Assembly (NCBI GenBank): GCA_025057335.1
Contig: JANWXG010000136.1
Coordinates: 1 to 7,209 of the forward strand
Direction: 5' to 3'
Source of the DNA: a bacterium
GTDB taxonomy: Bacteria; Armatimonadota; HRBIN16
DNA: 7,209 bases
Part shown: piece by piece, positions 6,419 to 7,209 of the stretch
Layout: every line of letters starts with the position of its first letter
How positions within the stretch are numbered: position 1 is the first letter of the stretch
The notes under the pieces: model-generated
What the model saw: only the letters and a program-made list of their open reading frames with translations
What the model was told of the DNA's origin: nothing
The model's database searches: none
Made by a program: the position numbers and the translations under genes

Positions 6419-6447
6419 ATTTTACCGCAGATTTTTCCTTCTTGGAA
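6419..6447 (-). promoter_or_regulatory. Candidate promoter of the ATPase gene
   Basis: On the minus strand the -10 TAAAAT (6424-6419) matches consensus at five of six positions. The hexamer 17 bases upstream, TTCCAA (6447-6442), is a weak -35 lying in the centre of a palindrome. Transcription would start near 6412, about 20 bases before the ATG. Confidence 0.35.
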
Positions 6448-6453
6448 GGAAAA
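6433..6453. repeat. 9-bp palindrome with 3-base centre, possible operator
   Basis: TTTTCCTTC (6433-6441) and GAAGGAAAA (6445-6453) are perfect inverted arms around TTG. The palindrome overlaps the putative -35 of the ATPase promoter, as an operator would. It could instead be a weak AT-rich hairpin ending rightward transcripts (T-rich on the plus strand), but no plus-strand gene precedes it nearby. Confidence 0.45.
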
Positions 6454-6512
6454 TTTAATTTCTATTTTTTACTCTATGAAGGAAATCTCTACGAGGATAC
6501 CCGCTGAGGAAT

Positions 6513-6944
6513 CTACATCAGCCTTGTGCCGAGGTATGCGCCTACTTGTCGCAGAAACTCCAGCAGGTCGCCCACGTCTTCGCGCGCAATGCGCAGTACC
6601 TGCTGGTCATCTACTTGCCAGTAGCGGTGTACCAGAAGGTTGCGGAAGCGCGCCATCATCTGCAAACGCCTCGCTAGCGGCTCGTCAATCACGCCGCGCT
6701 GGTGTAAGGAGGCGAAACACTCGGCGTACGCGGAGGGAGCCGTCCCACCGAGGCGCGCAATCAGGTGCGTACAGATACTGGCAGCGTCCTCCATCGCCTG
6801 AATCAGGTGCAGTTTCACTGAATCGACATGGAGTTCGTTGCTCCAGAACTGCTCGTCAGGGAGCGACGCCAGCCTGCTTATCCGTTCCAGGTTCTGTCGG
6901 AGCGAGGTCGCCCGCGCTTGCAACACATGCAGGTCGGGCTTCAT
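6513..6944 (-). CDS. HEPN-domain toxin, HepT-like (DUF86 family)
   Basis: Predicted ribonuclease toxin of the MNT-HEPN (MntA-HepT) class, a small all-helical cytoplasmic protein that acts as a dimer. In 143 residues it holds the RX4HXY motif at Arg101, His106 and Tyr108 (RNLLVHRY). Arg and His are the RNase residues. In characterised pairs the Tyr is the residue AMPylated by the MNT partner to neutralise the toxin. The motif appears intact, so the toxin looks active. The ATG at 6944 overlaps the stop of the upstream nucleotidyltransferase gene in ATGA. AAGGAGG, 10 bases upstream inside that gene, is the ribosome binding site, so the two are translationally coupled. A decayed relative lies at 4651-4800. 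Family assignment is strong; the RNA target is unknown. Confidence 0.9.
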   Translation of the reverse strand: MKPDLHVLQARATSLRQNLERISRLASLPDEQFWSNELHVDSVKLHLIQAMEDAASICTHLIARLGGTAPSAYAECFASLHQRGVIDEPLARRLQMMARFRNLLVHRYWQVDDQQVLRIAREDVGDLLEFLRQVGAYLGTRLM

Positions 6945-7209
6945 GCCTCAAAAGCCTCCTTCAGCATCTGCCTCGCGTGGTAGTCGAAGTCCATGATGTC
7001 CAGCCAGAGCCGTTCCAGAAAGAGGCAGCGGAACTCTTCATCTCGGCAGAGCAGCAGCTCTCCCGTCGTAGCGGTAAACTGCATCCCTCGCGGCGCGCGG
7101 TTCAGCACCTGCACATCCACTGGTAGACCCAGCTGGCTCTCCAGCGCGTCCGCCAGCTGGAAGGCATAGCGAAGGCTGTCCTGCAGTTCGGGCGCTCCTT
7201 CGCGCAGGT
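6941..7209 (-). CDS. MNT-type nucleotidyltransferase antitoxin (MntA-like), C-terminal 89 residues; 5' end outside window
   Basis: Minimal nucleotidyltransferases of this kind add AMP to the Tyr of the HEPN toxin and so silence it. The reverse-strand frame ends RQMLKEAFEA then TGA at 6943-6941. It contains LADALESQLGLPVDVQVLNRAPRG, in which DVQVLN carries the third catalytic-type Asp of the fold. Then come GELLLCRDEEFRCLF and LDIMDFDY, typical of the family's C-terminal half. The GSxARG and SDxDL active-site motifs would lie beyond the right edge and are not seen. Its stop overlaps the HEPN start by four bases, the standard antitoxin-first layout for this pair. Assignment rests on the C-terminal motifs and on the HEPN neighbour. 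Confidence 0.82.
   Translation of the reverse strand, partial: LREGAPELQDSLRYAFQLADALESQLGLPVDVQVLNRAPRGMQFTATTGELLLCRDEEFRCLFLERLWLDIMDFDYHARQMLKEAFEA

Larger units (their letters stand above)
6392..6512. other. AT-rich gap between the HEPN and ATPase genes
   Basis: A 121-base gap whose middle (about 6418-6480) is strikingly AT-rich compared with all its surroundings. It contains a palindrome and the likely ATPase promoter. No gene is seen. Confidence 0.5.

Noticed and set aside
6476..7126. 216-codon plus-strand open frame
   Set aside because: Antisense to the HEPN and MNT genes, which have clear family motifs and coupled starts.
1..7209. CRISPR array, tRNA, rRNA, insertion sequence or integrase
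   Set aside because: No regular spaced repeats, tRNA T-loop pattern, rRNA signature, transposase motif or terminal inverted repeats were found.

Overview
The window is GC-rich bacterial chromosome. It carries three housekeeping or metabolic genes on the left and a minus-strand accessory cluster of defence/toxin type on the right. Start sites usually have Shine-Dalgarno sequences, and two genes start with GTG. Nothing here fixes the taxon. The GC- and Arg-rich proteins and stand-alone gene order would suit a thermophile-like or environmental lineage such as Armatimonadota, but that is a guess.

Left part (1-3719). A minus-strand gene for a DUF1343/NamZ-type exo-beta-N-acetylmuramidase (GH171) runs off the left edge. 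It is divergent from fmt (methionyl-tRNA formyltransferase, GTG start at 1025). After about 316 bases without a gene comes a phosphoglucomutase/phosphomannomutase (GTG start at 2304). fmt and the mutase have their own leaders and are probably separate transcripts. The mutase converges on the accessory cluster.

Right part (3806-7209), all read leftwards on the minus strand. In transcription order it holds: the 3' part of an MNT-type nucleotidyltransferase (antitoxin); a HEPN (HepT-like) toxin overlapping it by ATGA; a 121-base AT-rich gap with a 9-bp palindrome and a candidate promoter; an AAA_14/DUF4143 ATPase; a candidate terminator; a 465-base region; and an orphan beta-class DNA adenine (or N4-cytosine) methyltransferase.

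The most notable observation is in that 465-base region. Its half next to the methyltransferase is a decayed second copy of the HEPN gene, in the same orientation. It aligns in blocks to the intact copy down to the stop codon, carries a frameshift, and has a 54-base deletion that removes the RX4HXY catalytic/AMPylation motif. The intact toxin-antitoxin pair and the relic thus flank the ATPase gene, pointing to past duplication or repeated acquisition of MNT-HEPN modules at this locus.
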